DNA of 64,000 nt, from contig FJUW01000013.1 of assembly GCA_900074885.1 (NCBI GenBank), forward strand, positions 601,580 through 665,579. Reading direction: 5' to 3'. Shown here in pieces: positions 22,499 through 33,770 of the stretch. A program made the position numbers and the translations under genes. This DNA is from Rhynchosporium graminicola. Taxonomy: Eukaryota; Ascomycota; Leotiomycetes; Helotiales; Ploettnerulaceae. Below the pieces are notes generated by a model that saw nothing but the letters and a program-made list of their open reading frames with translations, was not told where the DNA came from and made no database searches. Numbering within the stretch: the first letter of the stretch is position 1; each line of letters begins with the position of its first letter.

Positions 22499-23359
22499 GG
22501 TGGTGGAGTGTCACCAAATCGGCTTCTAGATTGAGGGAGATTGTATATAGGAGATTAGGATTGAAAAGGTATAGGCTGGTTGGACGGGGTAATCATACGG
22601 GGTAATGATTATAGATGAGTTTCGTTTGGGGCGTTGTAAGTTATGTGTTGTTCGGGGAACTGGTATGGAGTTTGGGATCATCCTGTTATAAGCGATATAT
22701 TATCTTATAGATTATAATTGTTCTGGCGAAGGAGCACACGAAGCTTGGAAGCGATACATTTCCTCATTTTCCCAAAGAGTATGTGATTGACTTTTTATCT
22801 ATTTGTAAGGCACTTTGGCGATCCAATGTAGAACTGACTGCTATTCAGTCTTGCAACTCTCAGCTCTCTGAATTTCATAGAATGAGCTGTTTTCAATGAT
22901 TAATTTACAAGTTTGACGGCACATACTTTTGCGATGCAATCAGTTTTGGTGCCTATCACGCATAAGTACCTCCAGCTTGATCAATATTGATATTCGCTTG
23001 CAGATTCAAGGATCGAGCTTTCAAAGTGTCTTGGCAGATTGACTTGGAGACGATAAACGGTGATATTCAACCAACAGAGCAAAATGAGTAAAATGGCCAT
23101 ACGGTCAGGGAAATCCCTCTTCAACCAAGAAACCGAGCATAATATCAAGTGTAAACACTGCTCGCTCGGCTTAAGACTACTGAATACCAAGAGCACCAGC
23201 TTTGCCCGCCCGACGGCGGGCACTGCGGATGTCGCTCAGCCGAGGCACTGGGCTAATGGGCTATTGGGGGTTACTACTTTGCAGCTTCCGATTGAACGTG
23301 CATCTTGAGACCTCCAGATCTCCACATCTACAATTGACTTGATCTACGTTCCATTGAAT
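22499..23359. other. Intergenic region
   Basis: No supported gene. 3' UTR of the glucanase-like gene, AT-rich around 22680-22720, then promoter of the methylcitrate dehydratase gene. A GC-rich short palindrome-like stretch (cccgcccgacggcgggc) lies near 23204-23221. Confidence 0.5.
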
Positions 23360-25072
23360 ATGTCGACTATCAATCGTGGTGTTCGCACAGCTTCCAGAAC
23401 CCTCAGAACCCCAGCTTTCCAAGCACGAGCTCTCCGCACCCCTCTTCTGACAGCTCGAGCAAGCTTCACAGCTTCACCAAAAACTCCTTCCTTCCGCCAA
23501 TTCTCAGCCATGGCAGCCAGACAATCCGGTGCTCCTCCTCCACCTCAGGTACGAGAGTACGATCCTGAGATTAAGGATATTGCTAGCTACGTTCATAACA
23601 CACCCATTGATTCGGATCTTGCTGTAAGTACTTTCCTCACCAAAAATGCCCCCACCGAATTGTGCTAATCGCGGATACAGTTCGACACCGCTCGATTCGT
23701 TTTCCTTGATACTCTGGGTTGCGGTCTCGAAGGTCTCCGATTCAAGGAGTGCACAAAGCTTCTCGGTCCAATCGTCGAGGGAACAGTCGTTCCCAATGGC
23801 TCGAAAGTTCCCGGTACACCATTCCAGCTCGACCCTGTTAATGGCGCCTTCAACATTGGTGCTATGATCAGATGGCTCGATTACAATGACTGCTGGTTGG
23901 CCGCCGAATGGGGTCATCCTTCAGACAACTTGGGTGCGATTCTGGCTGTTGCAGACTGGATCTCCCGCACAAACCGAGCCGGTGGAAACTTGGGTCATGG
24001 AAAGGTCATTACTGTCAAGGAGGTCCTTGAAGCTATGATTAAGGCACATGAGATTCAAGGCTGCTTGGCCCTTTTGAACTCGTACAACAAGGTTGGACTG
24101 GACCATGTTGTACTTGTCAAAGTCGCTTCCGCAGCTGTCGTCTCTAAGATGTTGGGTCTGTCCGAGAAGCAAACTGCCGATGCCGTTTCCCAAGCTTGGG
24201 TTGATGGTCAGAGCTTGAGAACATACAGACATTCCCCAAATACCATGTCGAGAAAGTCGTGGGCTGCTGGCGATGCTTGCCAGCGGGCTGTCAACCTCGT
24301 CCTGAAGGTCATGAAGGGCGAGCCAGGTGTTCCAACTGTTTTATCTGCTCCTGTTTGGGGTTTCTACGATGTCCTATTCAAGGGCAACAAGTTCGAGTTC
24401 CAGAGATCTTATGGTAGCTACGTCATGGAGAACGTTCTGTTCAAGGTTTCCTACCCAGCCGAGTTCCATTCCCAGACCGCCATCGAAGCCGCCAAGCGCA
24501 TTCACAAGCAATTGGCCGACCAAGGCAAGTCCGCAGCAGACATCAAGGACATCGTCTGCCGCACCCACGAAGCCTGCATCCGTATCATCGACAAACAGTT
24601 CAAGCCCATGGACAATTTTGCCGATCGTGATCACTGCATCCAATACATGGCCTCCGTCATGCTCGTCTTCGGCCGCCTCGAAGCAACCGATTACACCGAC
24701 GGCGGGGAAGCCGCTACATCCCCTCTCGTCGAGTCCCTCCGCCAAAAGATCAAGTGTGTCGAGGATCCGCAATTCACAAAGGACTACCACAACGAGAATA
24801 TGCGTACAATCCCCAACGCGTTGACTGTCACTCTCAACGACGGCACTGTATTCGAGGAGATTGTCGTTGATGCCCCATTGGGCCATAAACAGAGGAGAGA
24901 AGAGGCCAAGCCTGAAATCTTGGCTAAGTACAAGAGACATCTTGGGCCTCATTTTAGCGAGGCGAAGGTCAAGGAGTTGGTTGATTTGGGTAATGATGCT
25001 AAGAAGCTGGAGGCTATGGATATTGACAAGTACGTTGATCTGTACGTCGTCAAGGATAGCAAGTTTGTGTAA
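23360..25072 (+). CDS. prpD: Mitochondrial 2-methylcitrate dehydratase (PrpD family)
   Basis: Exons 23360-23623 and 23681-25072 (57-nt intron) give 551 aa. The first ~55 residues are rich in Arg, Ser, Thr and Ala with no acidic residue (M-S-T-I-N-R-G-V-R-T-A-S-R-T-L-R), a typical matrix-targeting sequence. The MmgE/PrpD core follows: I-A-S-Y-V-H, F-D-T-A-R-F-V-F-L-D-T-L-G-C-G-L, a W-L-D-Y-N-D-C-W-L-A-A-E-W-G-H-P-S-D-N segment, Y-N-K-V-G-L-D-H, and S-R-K-S-W-A-A-G-D-A. It dehydrates 2-methylcitrate to 2-methyl-cis-aconitate in the methylcitrate cycle, which clears propionyl-CoA. Length matches fungal homologues. The methylcitrate synthase and lyase genes are not in this window, so the cycle is not clustered here. 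Confidence 0.96.
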
Positions 25073-25991
25073 ATAAAATGGAAGTAGAGATAGGTATTCT
25101 TAGATGAGAATGCATGTTTGAATGAAATCTTGGCAGTGTCGCATTTTCTGATCATGTATTGTGGATGCTAAGGATTTTGGGAACTTGGTATGCTACAACG
25201 AACAAGTAAATACATTTCACCCCGCCTAATTACAGACGGCAAAATCCCGTATCCTAGAAAACGACAACTCGCCGACATAGGCAGTGTCGTATAAACATCA
25301 CCATACATTCTACCAAAACAATGTCTAAGCGTGTATAAGCAAGCAAGTAGATACCTCTCGATATCGGTGAGAAAGAGCGAGTAGCCGATTCAACCTAAGC
25401 TGATGTCGCCTTAAAGAGAAGGATTACCAGATCAATCTCATGATTGATTCAATTTCATGTTCATTTTCAAGTCAGCGTCGTAGATGATTTCTGTGATATG
25501 ACCGACTATAATCGAGTATATTATAGGAATCGTTTCTTAACCTCAAGGAACTCATATTATAAGGTGCCGCCTTATCATCGAGAGACTGCCCAACTTGAAA
25601 GACCTCGTTGTATCTGGTGCTTAGAAATTTGATGAGGTTCATGTGCATCGGACTAGCTTGCTAGATAATGGGATATGTCTGTACTTCAGCGCTTTTTCGA
25701 GGAAGAATAAAGGAAAGCTTGTGAGTGGTTTTTATCGACAACGTCGTCTTCTTTGCTAAGAAAAGGGTATCAATGACACTGCGAAGAGCTCCTCTTGGGT
25801 CGTGCTAAGATGGATCGTTTCATAACTCATGATGGATAGTCTCATCCCTCTTTACCCGACAAAAAGAGGAGAGAAATACTGCTACGATTTACTCCGTTTA
25901 GAAAATGCCGTGCCTTTCCATCTTACTGTTTCGCTCCAAAGCCCCAAGGCATTGAAGTTACCACTGGGTTCTCGTTTTGAGAATCAAGCAT

Positions 25992-27809
25992 CTCCTAACT
26001 CATTTCCATATACTCCAGGTCTGATCCAAGAAGCCCTTCATTCAAGTCACGTTGAAGCGTCTTCCCGTCCCTGCTCAGCAGTTTATTTTCCCTGATTTCA
26101 ATATGCACCAGCCTACTTTCCGTCTTCACCAAGTTCGACTGATTGAAGATTGTACCACGGTGATGCTTGGCGTCGGCTACTCTCGAATTGTTATATTCTC
26201 GAGTGAAGTTCTGGTCGAGACCTTCTGGGTCTGCAGACTCCCAGATACAGCAGATGTGATTTCGTAAGGGATTGCTGGCGAGCATGCAATTACCTGCTCC
26301 GTCTGGCTAGGGACGTAGACGAGCGATGCAATGTTCATGATCTGAATGTCGATCCTGTGGGAACCTCAACGCATGTCGCTCGTCCAAGTCATCCGTCTTC
26401 TGCTGATACTTGCTGGCATTGAATCGCGGACTTCTGCTGATACTTGCTGGTATTGAATCGCGGACTTGCATTATGCCGGACCTGGGTGCTAATGCCTGCA
26501 TGTATATCTTGTGCTATATTGGCATTCGGGGTCATTGTTCTGGCACAGGTCGCCGAGTTTTGACTTGTAACCCGGTTGATTGGCTTCCCGTTCTGCTCTT
26601 ATACGAGTTGGGACGCTCACAATTGAGGGATCCACTGCTACGTCGGGTCTTTCCCTGTGATCCTCATTTGCACGAAATCTGCGCCAAATTCGGAGCAACA
26701 CCATCTCGCCCCGCAGACATTGAACCTCCATAGTCTTCCTCTGATAGTCCTGGTCTGCTTCATTACCAGGTGAAGGCGAATTGTCACGGGAATCACTGGT
26801 TCGTGGAACCCAAACTAGAATCCAAGTCGCTGTCGTAGTTGTTTCCTGTAGTGCTTATACTAGATGACCGACTATAGTGCCCGCTTATTTCCAGCTTATG
26901 GTTTTGCGTGGGTGTATCGGGCTATTTCTCACAACATACTGTTCACACTGAGATGCTCGACGAGCCGCTATGTCCTGGATTCTCATCCTTATCCAAGCCG
27001 GATTAACTGCATCGATCTCTTTGTATACAAGAGTTGTGGTTACGACTGATATCCCTTCCTCCTTATCCTTCTTGATGATAAGCTCTGGTGAAGCAGGTGG
27101 AGGTAGCAGTAGAATCTGAAGTTGTCGTGACGAGGAATTATCCTGAAGATCCTCCATGCACACCGAGCCACAAAAAGGGAATTTGATTAGGAGAGCAACA
27201 AGTAGCGATAATCTTGGCTCTGAGTATCTTTCGCTGGAATAGTGACAATTTTCGCAACAGACTTTGTCTCGTCAATGAACTGGCTGACAATGAATGACCA
27301 CAGTGTGTAAATTTTGGAGCCAGCGAGCTTCTGCATCTATGTTAGCCCTCCTATGGTCCAGAGCTCCTGGCATATTTGTATCTTTGGGTCTCTGCTCTTA
27401 TTTTGATCCTCGGGAACCAACAAACATGATCGATGGGAAGATCACCACTCTGGTAAGCTCGACGTTGATAACAGGGACTTTGTTTTCGTATACGCTCCTG
27501 TCTAGGTCGATGAATAACCAGAAGATTTTCGTTCTGAGTAGACAAGAAGTCGTTAGATGGCGAGCTGTTGCATAGTGCGACTCCAAGGGCCTCGACACTG
27601 GATGGTATAGTGCTGACGTGCTGTCTTGTGTAGGTGTCGCTAGAGTTTCTCTCGATACCATCCATTGAAAGGGAACACACGAAGTGATGCTCTGCGCCAT
27701 GCACTAACCTCACAAGAATAAACGAAACACCCCTGGCGATATCCAACACCTGCCATTGAACCACACGCTCCCTCTCATGTAGCCACCTCGGAGGTTGCGA
27801 GACGAGCAC
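25992..27809 (-). pseudogene. Possible decayed gene, family not recognised
   Basis: Successive minus-strand open stretches (27809-27351, 27163-26885, 26731-26489, 26501-26307, 26285-25995) have protein-like composition but lie in different frames. Obvious splice links that join them were not found. One stretch carries a cysteine pattern (G-D-L-C-Q-N-N-D-P-E-C). A 34-bp duplication, not a multiple of three, sits inside the interval and would itself shift a frame. Either this is a gene remnant, a fast-evolving multi-exon gene I cannot splice by eye, or non-coding DNA. No function is proposed. Confidence 0.2.
26397..26464. repeat. 34-bp direct tandem duplication
   Basis: Two adjacent 34-nt copies (26397-26430, 26431-26464) differ at one position (C in the first, T in the second). 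The unit length is not divisible by three. Confidence 0.9.
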
Positions 27810-28779
27810 ATACTTCCGAGCCTTGACTTTACACTCTATCGGGATGGGACTTGATATATAAGTATCTATGGTAGAGTTATCAAGGTAACATTCATATATG
27901 GTACGTTGCGAGTGTGGTCAGGAAGCTATGCCGGGGAGTCGGATTTTTTCAGTAAGATGTAGACAATGAAGATCATGCACGGCTTGAAACGAATAAGAAA
28001 AGAAAAGAGATATTAAATGGGGCGTGAGAATCTAAATTGAGCTCCATGGAGTCTATGGAGGAATATTGGACATATCTCCTCACTCATGACTACGGAACCT
28101 ATCGTGGTGGAAGGAATGTGCTTTGTCCAACTATATGTAACCATAAACCAACATCTTGAAAAGTTGCAGCCCCAATCACTAAGGAGGAGCGCACTCAATA
28201 GATATGGCTGACGAATTAAGATTCGAAAAAGCAAATATGTCTTGCACAAGCATGAGTAAAACAGATATTTGCGTCCCAAATATGCACATCTCTCCCACTC
28301 AGTCTATTGAAGCTTGGGAGAATTGGAACTTTTGAAAACAAAAAACATTGACACTGTGACACACTTCAAATTGCCGTTGAGAAACAGCAGGAAGATGCGA
28401 AAACCAATGATAAATTAAATGTTATAAGTAACTGGATTTGAGGGATCTAGTACAAGAGTTTGTTGTCTCCAAAGGGCTCAGCAGACTGAACAGCGAATCG
28501 CAGCGGCCTCCAACACAATATGTCCGTGCAGTTGCGCTAGCATGACCCTCACGTGCCATGCTCTGTCACATGCCTGGGCTGGGGCGACGATGATGACAGA
28601 AGCAGACCCGAAATTGTTGGCCAGACTGCTGGCACTCACTTATAGCTGCCCAACGTCCGCATTCCTAGCGAAGCTCGACCTTTGTCCATCTATATTGAGG
28701 CCATGCGACAATAGTTTGGCTTCTTCGGTCCTTGCAAAGTCACAAGCCCTGCTGAGAACACTGCACGCGCAAACCAAAT

Positions 28780-29854
28780 ATGGAGAAGTACTCACAATTT
28801 CGGGATCGAGGTAGGTACGCGAGGCACGAGGCAATACACTCACTAATGCAAATATCTCACAGGCTCTGGAATAGCCCCTTTCTTCCCAGTCTCGTCGATG
28901 CCAGCAGGAATCTATTTCCCCGTCTACTTATTCTTGTTCCTCTTCAGGCTACCCTTCTTCATTACCGTTGCGACAACGTACTTCCTGTTCCTTCAATGGT
29001 TCCCCCTAGGGTCTCTATTCAAGAAAGCGATACTATGGATGATGTTGGGCATACCGGGCATCTGGTGGATTGATCTGCAGATCGATGGAGTAAAGAAAGG
29101 ATCTCTGGCGCAGAAACATCAAGGACGGGTACCTCAACCTGCAGACATTATTGCGTCCTCATTTACATCCCCAATCGACTCTCTCTACCTCGCCGCTATC
29201 TTCGACCCAATCTTTACTGTCTCATACCCTCACACACGCCAAGTACAATACATCTCACTCTTCGACGCAATATTCAGGGCACTGTCGCCACCGCAAGAAT
29301 ATCCACCAAACGGGGCAAGAATGACAGATTTGAAGACGCTGGTAGCTGAGCATCCGAAGAGAGTGATTGTGGTTTTCCCAGAATGCACCACTACGAATGG
29401 GAAGGGTATATTACCTTTCAGTCCCAGCCTCCTTTTAGCACCTGCAACCACCAAAATATTCCCAATAAGTCTTCGTTACACGACCCCGGATATAACAACA
29501 CCTATGCCCAGGCAATACTGGGCTTTCATCTGGAATTTGCTCTCACAACCAACCCACTGTATTCGGGTACGCATTGCGGAAGTCGTCTACAACACTTCCA
29601 AGCCGACCGATCAAGCTACCGAGAAGAAGGAACGATATTTGACCAATTTCCTTGACACGTTAGGGGAAGATTCAGCAATGACAAGCAGCACGGACACCCT
29701 GCACAGTCTCGGGGACCAAGCGGCGGAAGTCAACTCGGATGAAAGAAAGGTCATAGACAAAGTTGGGGAGGCTTTGGCACGATTAGGAAGAGTCAAAAGA
29801 GTAGGATTGACTTTAAAGGATAAGGTATCATTTGTGGATTTATGGTCGAAATGA
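28780..29854 (+). CDS. LOA1: Lysophosphatidic acid:oleoyl-CoA acyltransferase-like protein (LOA1/VPS66 family)
   Basis: Exon 1 is only 31 nt (28780-28810). A 52-nt intron joins exon 2 (28863-29854), giving 340 aa starting M-E-K-Y-S-Q-F-R-D-R-G, the conserved start of fungal members. A hydrophobic hairpin at residues ~28-75 (F-P-V-Y-L-F-L-F-L-F-R, later W-M-M-L-G-I-P-G-I-W-W) anchors it in the ER or lipid-droplet membrane. The PlsC-type acyltransferase core is divergent: S-S-F-T-S-P-I-D in place of the usual N-H-x4-D, and V-F-P-E-C-T-T-T-N-G-K-G-I-L in place of F-P-E-G-T. The yeast homologue acylates lysophosphatidic acid and affects lipid droplets and vacuolar sorting. The tail from ~270 is polar. 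The start was chosen because the tiny first exon restores the conserved N-terminus. Confidence 0.87.
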
Positions 29855-31019
29855 CGAAAATGGACGAAAACAGGAGGTTCGACGATGCTTGAATACGGTA
29901 GCCCTTGGAGGCCAAACGGAGTTTACATAGCGATAGCATTGCCTGCAGATTCCCACATCCAATTTTAGACCTATTTGACAGTAGGCCCTCTTTGTCTTTA
30001 CCAATTAACGCCCCCTTTTTCCAGACATGCTGCAATACGAGGAGGATCAACTGCTGTTTGGAGTATCTAAATCTCGCCTAACATTACCCCGGTGAGGATC
30101 TCTTGTTTCACAATTATAAGGCGTCAGATAGGGCCGGTGAACGATCCAACGCGTCACCTTTTCTCAAACGTTACTATGCATATATCAACACCTGAACAAG
30201 CGTGCCGCTGTACAAACAGTAATATAAACGTGTAAATATCAGATAAAAGTTCACATACAACGAAGAGGTCGCCTTGCTTGCTACTATCAGTAAGTAAGAA
30301 GGGCAACAGATTCTCGACGCATTCATGAGCGGAAGAGGAATTCTCAAGGTTGAAGAGATAGTTATACCTTGGAAATTAGAAAATCAGTTAGTAATTTTTA
30401 ATGAGAATCTAAACATATAGCTGAACTTCCTTCGTATACTTACTACTCGTCGGTTGCTTACCTTAGCCTTTGCTTTTTTTCAACCGACCTGCCGTCACAA
30501 TTTCACGCGTCATATAGGGAAACTTTACAGCGAAGGGTTTTAAAATAATTTTACATTGTACTGCTAGGTTGATTGAGTATCGAGGATAAAAGACTGCTTC
30601 TTGCTATCTTATCTTATTGTATAGTTTAAAAGGGGTGAGTTATCGTGGTGGTCTGTGCCACAGGGGGTGCTACAGTTCAGACAGTGCCACTTAACGCAGG
30701 GCTGCGGAAGTTCTACAGCACGGTTATAGAGTTCAAAGAAGTTCAGCACAGTACTGTACAGTGCAGTGGATAATCTAATCAAATTTGAATATTCCTAGCT
30801 AATTCCGGACTTCCGCTATGTACCTACCAGGCGCCGTATCCATAGCTAGTTTGAAACAAGTTTGGGGCTATGAACTCTACTCTAGGCCACGTCACCGTGC
30901 CCAAGAGCTTTGCGATTTGTTCTACGGGTACCTGGATCTTAGACACTATTCTTCCTTGAGTCTCCTTTGAGAACTTCTCTTCTGAGAGGCCTCGAAATAT
31001 TAAATCTGTCGTTTACACC
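29855..31019. other. Intergenic region, partly AT-rich
   Basis: No supported gene in 1.16 kb. About 30220-30620 is AT-rich, but without the strong TpA bias of the left end, so RIP is not evident. The promoter of the membrane-protein gene lies immediately left of 31020. Confidence 0.5.
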
Positions 31020-32411
31020 ATGTTGGGTAGAGGTGGTATCTCGCCCTATCTTGGTGCACCTATCCTAATCCTCTTCCTCATCATTTGGCGAGCTCATCAC
31101 GAACCATCGAAGTGGAATACTTTCAAAGGAGCTCACTCGGATCAAACAAATGGTTCAGCCCAGCAGTCAAATAATGGTCCTCAGGTCGTCTCACCAGGCG
31201 ATCCTACGAATATTAGCCCAGAGCTTCAACCTCATAAGGAACTGAAATCAGTTTCGACGGCCAATGGAAACTATTTTCCTATCGTCTTCGGCGACAAGGG
31301 GGCCATCAATCCCAGCATTTTAGCCCACCCACAACTCGAAGATACCTACATAATCATCGCGCAGCAGCAGCGAAGCAAGATCAACAACACAGTCTGGTTC
31401 GCCCAGCTTGTCTGTAACGCCAATTTCACGAACGATGTCTTAGCCTGCACAGAATCCCCCACAATCCTACCTGTTTCCGCAACGTATGGCAATAAGTGTC
31501 CAAAGAACCTAAGTTTCTTCAATTTCAACATCGGCCCTCACGACGGCAGAGCCTTCTACGGACCTAATGGCTCATATTTGATCTTCGGTTCCAACTCCCG
31601 TTATACGTGCTTTGGACAATGGATGCAGGACCTGAGAGTGTTGACAGACTGGGGCCTCGAGTGGCGCGGTAAGGATTTCCGCGTCGCGACCGAGCTCCAA
31701 CGCCATAAACCCTGGGGCCCAGTCGAGAAGAACTGGTTCGTGTTCTGGGACAAAGAGGGCGAGATGTACGTGCACTGGGATATCGCACCGAAACGCTCCT
31801 TCGCACGTTTACACGCCGATGGTTCAGTAGGCAAAGATCTCGCGAAGTATGCGAGGAGCGATAAAGAGTGTATGGCGAAATACATGCCGAGAACGGGGCC
31901 GAAAATGGAGGATAATCACCAAGCTACCAACTCGCTGTCAATTACGACGTGTAAACGTTCGGATCCTAATTGCGTGGCTGATGACTCGAACACGTTCGTC
32001 ATCAGTATCTTTCATTTCAAGAGTTACCATTTATACCACGGCGTATATGAGCCGTATGTTATGCTCTTCCAGCAACATACACCACTGGCTATTCATGCTA
32101 TAGGTGCGAAGCCACTGTGGATCAACGGGAGAGGAGAAGCTGGGAAGGGAAAGTTGCCTGAGGGGTATACTGTGGAGCAATTTGGGCCCTGGAACCAGAC
32201 TGAGATGGTGTATGTTACTTCGATCAGCTGGAAGGCTCATGGGTCGAGGTATCATGGATATGCAGACGACATCATGTTTCTCGGGTTTGGTATTGAGGAC
32301 GAGACGACTGGTGGGATTGATGTTGTGGCAGGTGATTTATTGGAGAATTTAAATCTTTGCAATACGCCGACGAAGAAGCCGGATAGTATTGGCTATGTCA
32401 AATATCCTTGA
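31020..32411 (+). CDS. Type II membrane protein, conserved fungal family of unknown function (glycan-enzyme-like lumenal domain)
   Basis: Single-exon gene, 463 aa. A short N-terminal segment is followed by one hydrophobic helix (residues ~10-23, Y-L-G-A-P-I-L-I-L-F-L-I-I-W) and a Ser/Asn/Pro-rich stem, the layout of Golgi or ER type II enzymes. The lumenal domain has many aromatic motifs and conserved-looking Cys: I-N-P-S-I-L-A-H-P, N-I-G-P-H-D-G-R-A-F-Y-G-P, Y-T-C-F-G-Q-W-M-Q-D-L-R, E-K-N-W-F-V-F-W-D, M-Y-V-H-W-D-I-A-P-K-R, H-Q-A-T-N-S-L and Y-E-P-Y-V-M-L-F. Repeated W-D/Y-G-S-N turns suggest a beta-propeller like those of GH43- or GH130-type enzymes, which is an inference. Several N-x-S/T sites fit a secreted domain. 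I do not recognise a named family. Confidence 0.85.
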   Translation: MLGRGGISPYLGAPILILFLIIWRAHHEPSKWNTFKGAHSDQTNGSAQQSNNGPQVVSPGDPTNISPELQPHKELKSVSTANGNYFPIVFGDKGAINPSILAHPQLEDTYIIIAQQQRSKINNTVWFAQLVCNANFTNDVLACTESPTILPVSATYGNKCPKNLSFFNFNIGPHDGRAFYGPNGSYLIFGSNSRYTCFGQWMQDLRVLTDWGLEWRGKDFRVATELQRHKPWGPVEKNWFVFWDKEGEMYVHWDIAPKRSFARLHADGSVGKDLAKYARSDKECMAKYMPRTGPKMEDNHQATNSLSITTCKRSDPNCVADDSNTFVISIFHFKSYHLYHGVYEPYVMLFQQHTPLAIHAIGAKPLWINGRGEAGKGKLPEGYTVEQFGPWNQTEMVYVTSISWKAHGSRYHGYADDIMFLGFGIEDETTGGIDVVAGDLLENLNLCNTPTKKPDSIGYVKYP

Positions 32412-32812
32412 GATTGTCTCGAAATTGGAGATGGGCTGATGGAGAACTTGTCTGCGATTGGCGGGCTGTACACATTTGGATGTTGTTCATATGGAAGCAT
32501 TGCTGGTCTGACAATTACCTTGTGTAGTTCGGCGATATGGGCGTCTGGATTTGGGCTGGTGTATCGAATAGAACCAGATGATGTAAAATGTATTTTATAA
32601 TTACAATAATTGTCTTCTTCGTGATGTGATTGTCCCGTCTGTACAGACTCAGACTTGTAAATGGTCAACGCCGAGTGCTTTGGAAATGCCATCTAAACCA
32701 CGCACTGTCACTGCACGTCAGGGCTCGAGATCCGATGTTCCCTCACCCATTTGAGAATTCGTCTCAAAGTCCATCCATCCGTGTCCGCTCCAAAGGTTTT
32801 TTTTTGACTCCC
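32412..32812. other. Convergent 3' region
   Basis: About 400 bp between two converging genes (31020-32411 plus, TMA20 minus). AT-rich around 32580-32620. No gene seen. Confidence 0.5.
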
Positions 32813-33581
32813 CTAGTCGGTTCCCAGCCTCCACAGCCCATCGCCCAAATAATGACCTTCCTCGACCACCGGCCCCTTTCCCTTTTCCTTCACCTGCTTG
32901 GTCCCCATACTCAATAACCCTACCGCACACGCCTCTTCCTTTCCCTCCGCACAGATCACAACTGGCTCTCCTTTCTCCAACTCCCTCCCTCCATACCAAC
33001 CTCTCGTAGGTCCCTTCGTCTCACCATACGCGCCCGTCTCTTCATCATCACCATTCGGTAGTCTTCCGCCAGTAGATGTGAGGCCTGGAGCCATGAGTGT
33101 GGCGCCCGAAAGAACGAAGCGGATTGCACCACGATCGATACGTATCGAGGGAAAGCAGGTTGGGAAACGATGCACGAGTTTTAGATGGGGAAGGAGGGCA
33201 TCGGTCATGTGTTGGAAGAAGAGGGGTGTGCTGCCGATGAGGTAAAGGGTCACTCTGTCTGGACTACATCAGATCGTTAGCTGATGGTCCATCTGCATGT
33301 ATAAGTTGCGTTCTGCGTTTATATTAGGGAAAGTGCGTACATCTTCATAGCATCCAGCTGCTCTTTCTTAGGTATAATCTCATCGATATGTGGGGCGAGC
33401 AAAGGGTATGTCTGAACAAGTTGCGTGCGGATAGCTCTCTGAACTGAAGATTTGACTTTGGATTTCGATCCTGGGGAGAGACTGGAAATATATTAGCCAT
33501 TAGATAATTCCAGTTGTTTGAACTTGAAAGTTGTGGTATTTGGGCGCTGGAGAGAGGATATACGCACTCTTTCTTAAACAT
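32813..33581 (-). CDS. TMA20: Translation machinery-associated protein 20 (MCT-1/MCTS1 homologue, PUA domain)
   Basis: Three exons on the minus strand (33581-33568, 33481-33341, 33263-32813) give 201 aa. The first exon is only 14 nt (M-F-K-K plus part of a codon). The N-terminal DUF1947-like domain reads S-S-V-Q-R-A-I-R-T-Q-L, Y-P-L-L-A-P-H-I-D-E-I-I-P-K-K and R-V-T-L-Y-L-I-G-S-T-P-L-F-F-Q-H. A PUA domain follows (H-R-F-P-T-C-F-P-S-I-R-I-D-R-G-A-I-R-F-V-L-S-G-A-T-L-M-A-P-G). Tma20 works with Tma22 to bind 40S ribosomes and promote recycling and re-initiation. A linker of ~25 residues rich in Gly/Asp/Glu after M-A-P-G-L-T-S makes it ~20 aa longer than the yeast protein. The acceptor at 33264 was chosen over two nearby AGs because it gives the conserved P-D-R-V-T-L-Y. 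Confidence 0.92.
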
Positions 33582-33770
33582 CTTCGATATCTGATGAAGC
33601 GGTTCAATATTGTGATGTTTTAAAGATTCAAGGAGGGGTAGTAGCGGGGTTGAATTATCTGCGGCAGTGCCTAGCGCGGGGTCAGTACTTGGTTAGGTAA
33701 TGCTTCAGTAGGTTCATATCCAAGCTTTATGGAATCATCCTAAGGATCTTTCCCACTCATAAAAGTCAGG
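33582..33770. promoter_or_regulatory. Compact divergent promoter between TMA20 and RIB5
   Basis: Only 189 bp separate the two start codons, so the genes must share promoter sequence. A CCAC/CAAG-rich stretch and a short AT-rich segment are present. No known site is evident. Confidence 0.6.

Larger units (their letters stand above)
25073..28779. other. Gene-poor interval with broken minus-strand reading frames
   Basis: 3.7 kb without an intact gene. Minus-strand fragments around 25992-27809 look partly coding (separate entry). A 34-bp tandem duplication lies at 26397-26464. The last ~280 bp upstream of 28780 are the presumed promoter/leader of the acyltransferase gene. Nothing else is recognised. 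Confidence 0.5.

Noticed and set aside
24374..24952. 192-codon minus-strand open frame
   Set aside because: Shadow of the 2-methylcitrate dehydratase coding strand.
32718..32999. Gly/Arg-rich minus-strand open frame overlapping TMA20
   Set aside because: Alternative frame of the TMA20 last exon.
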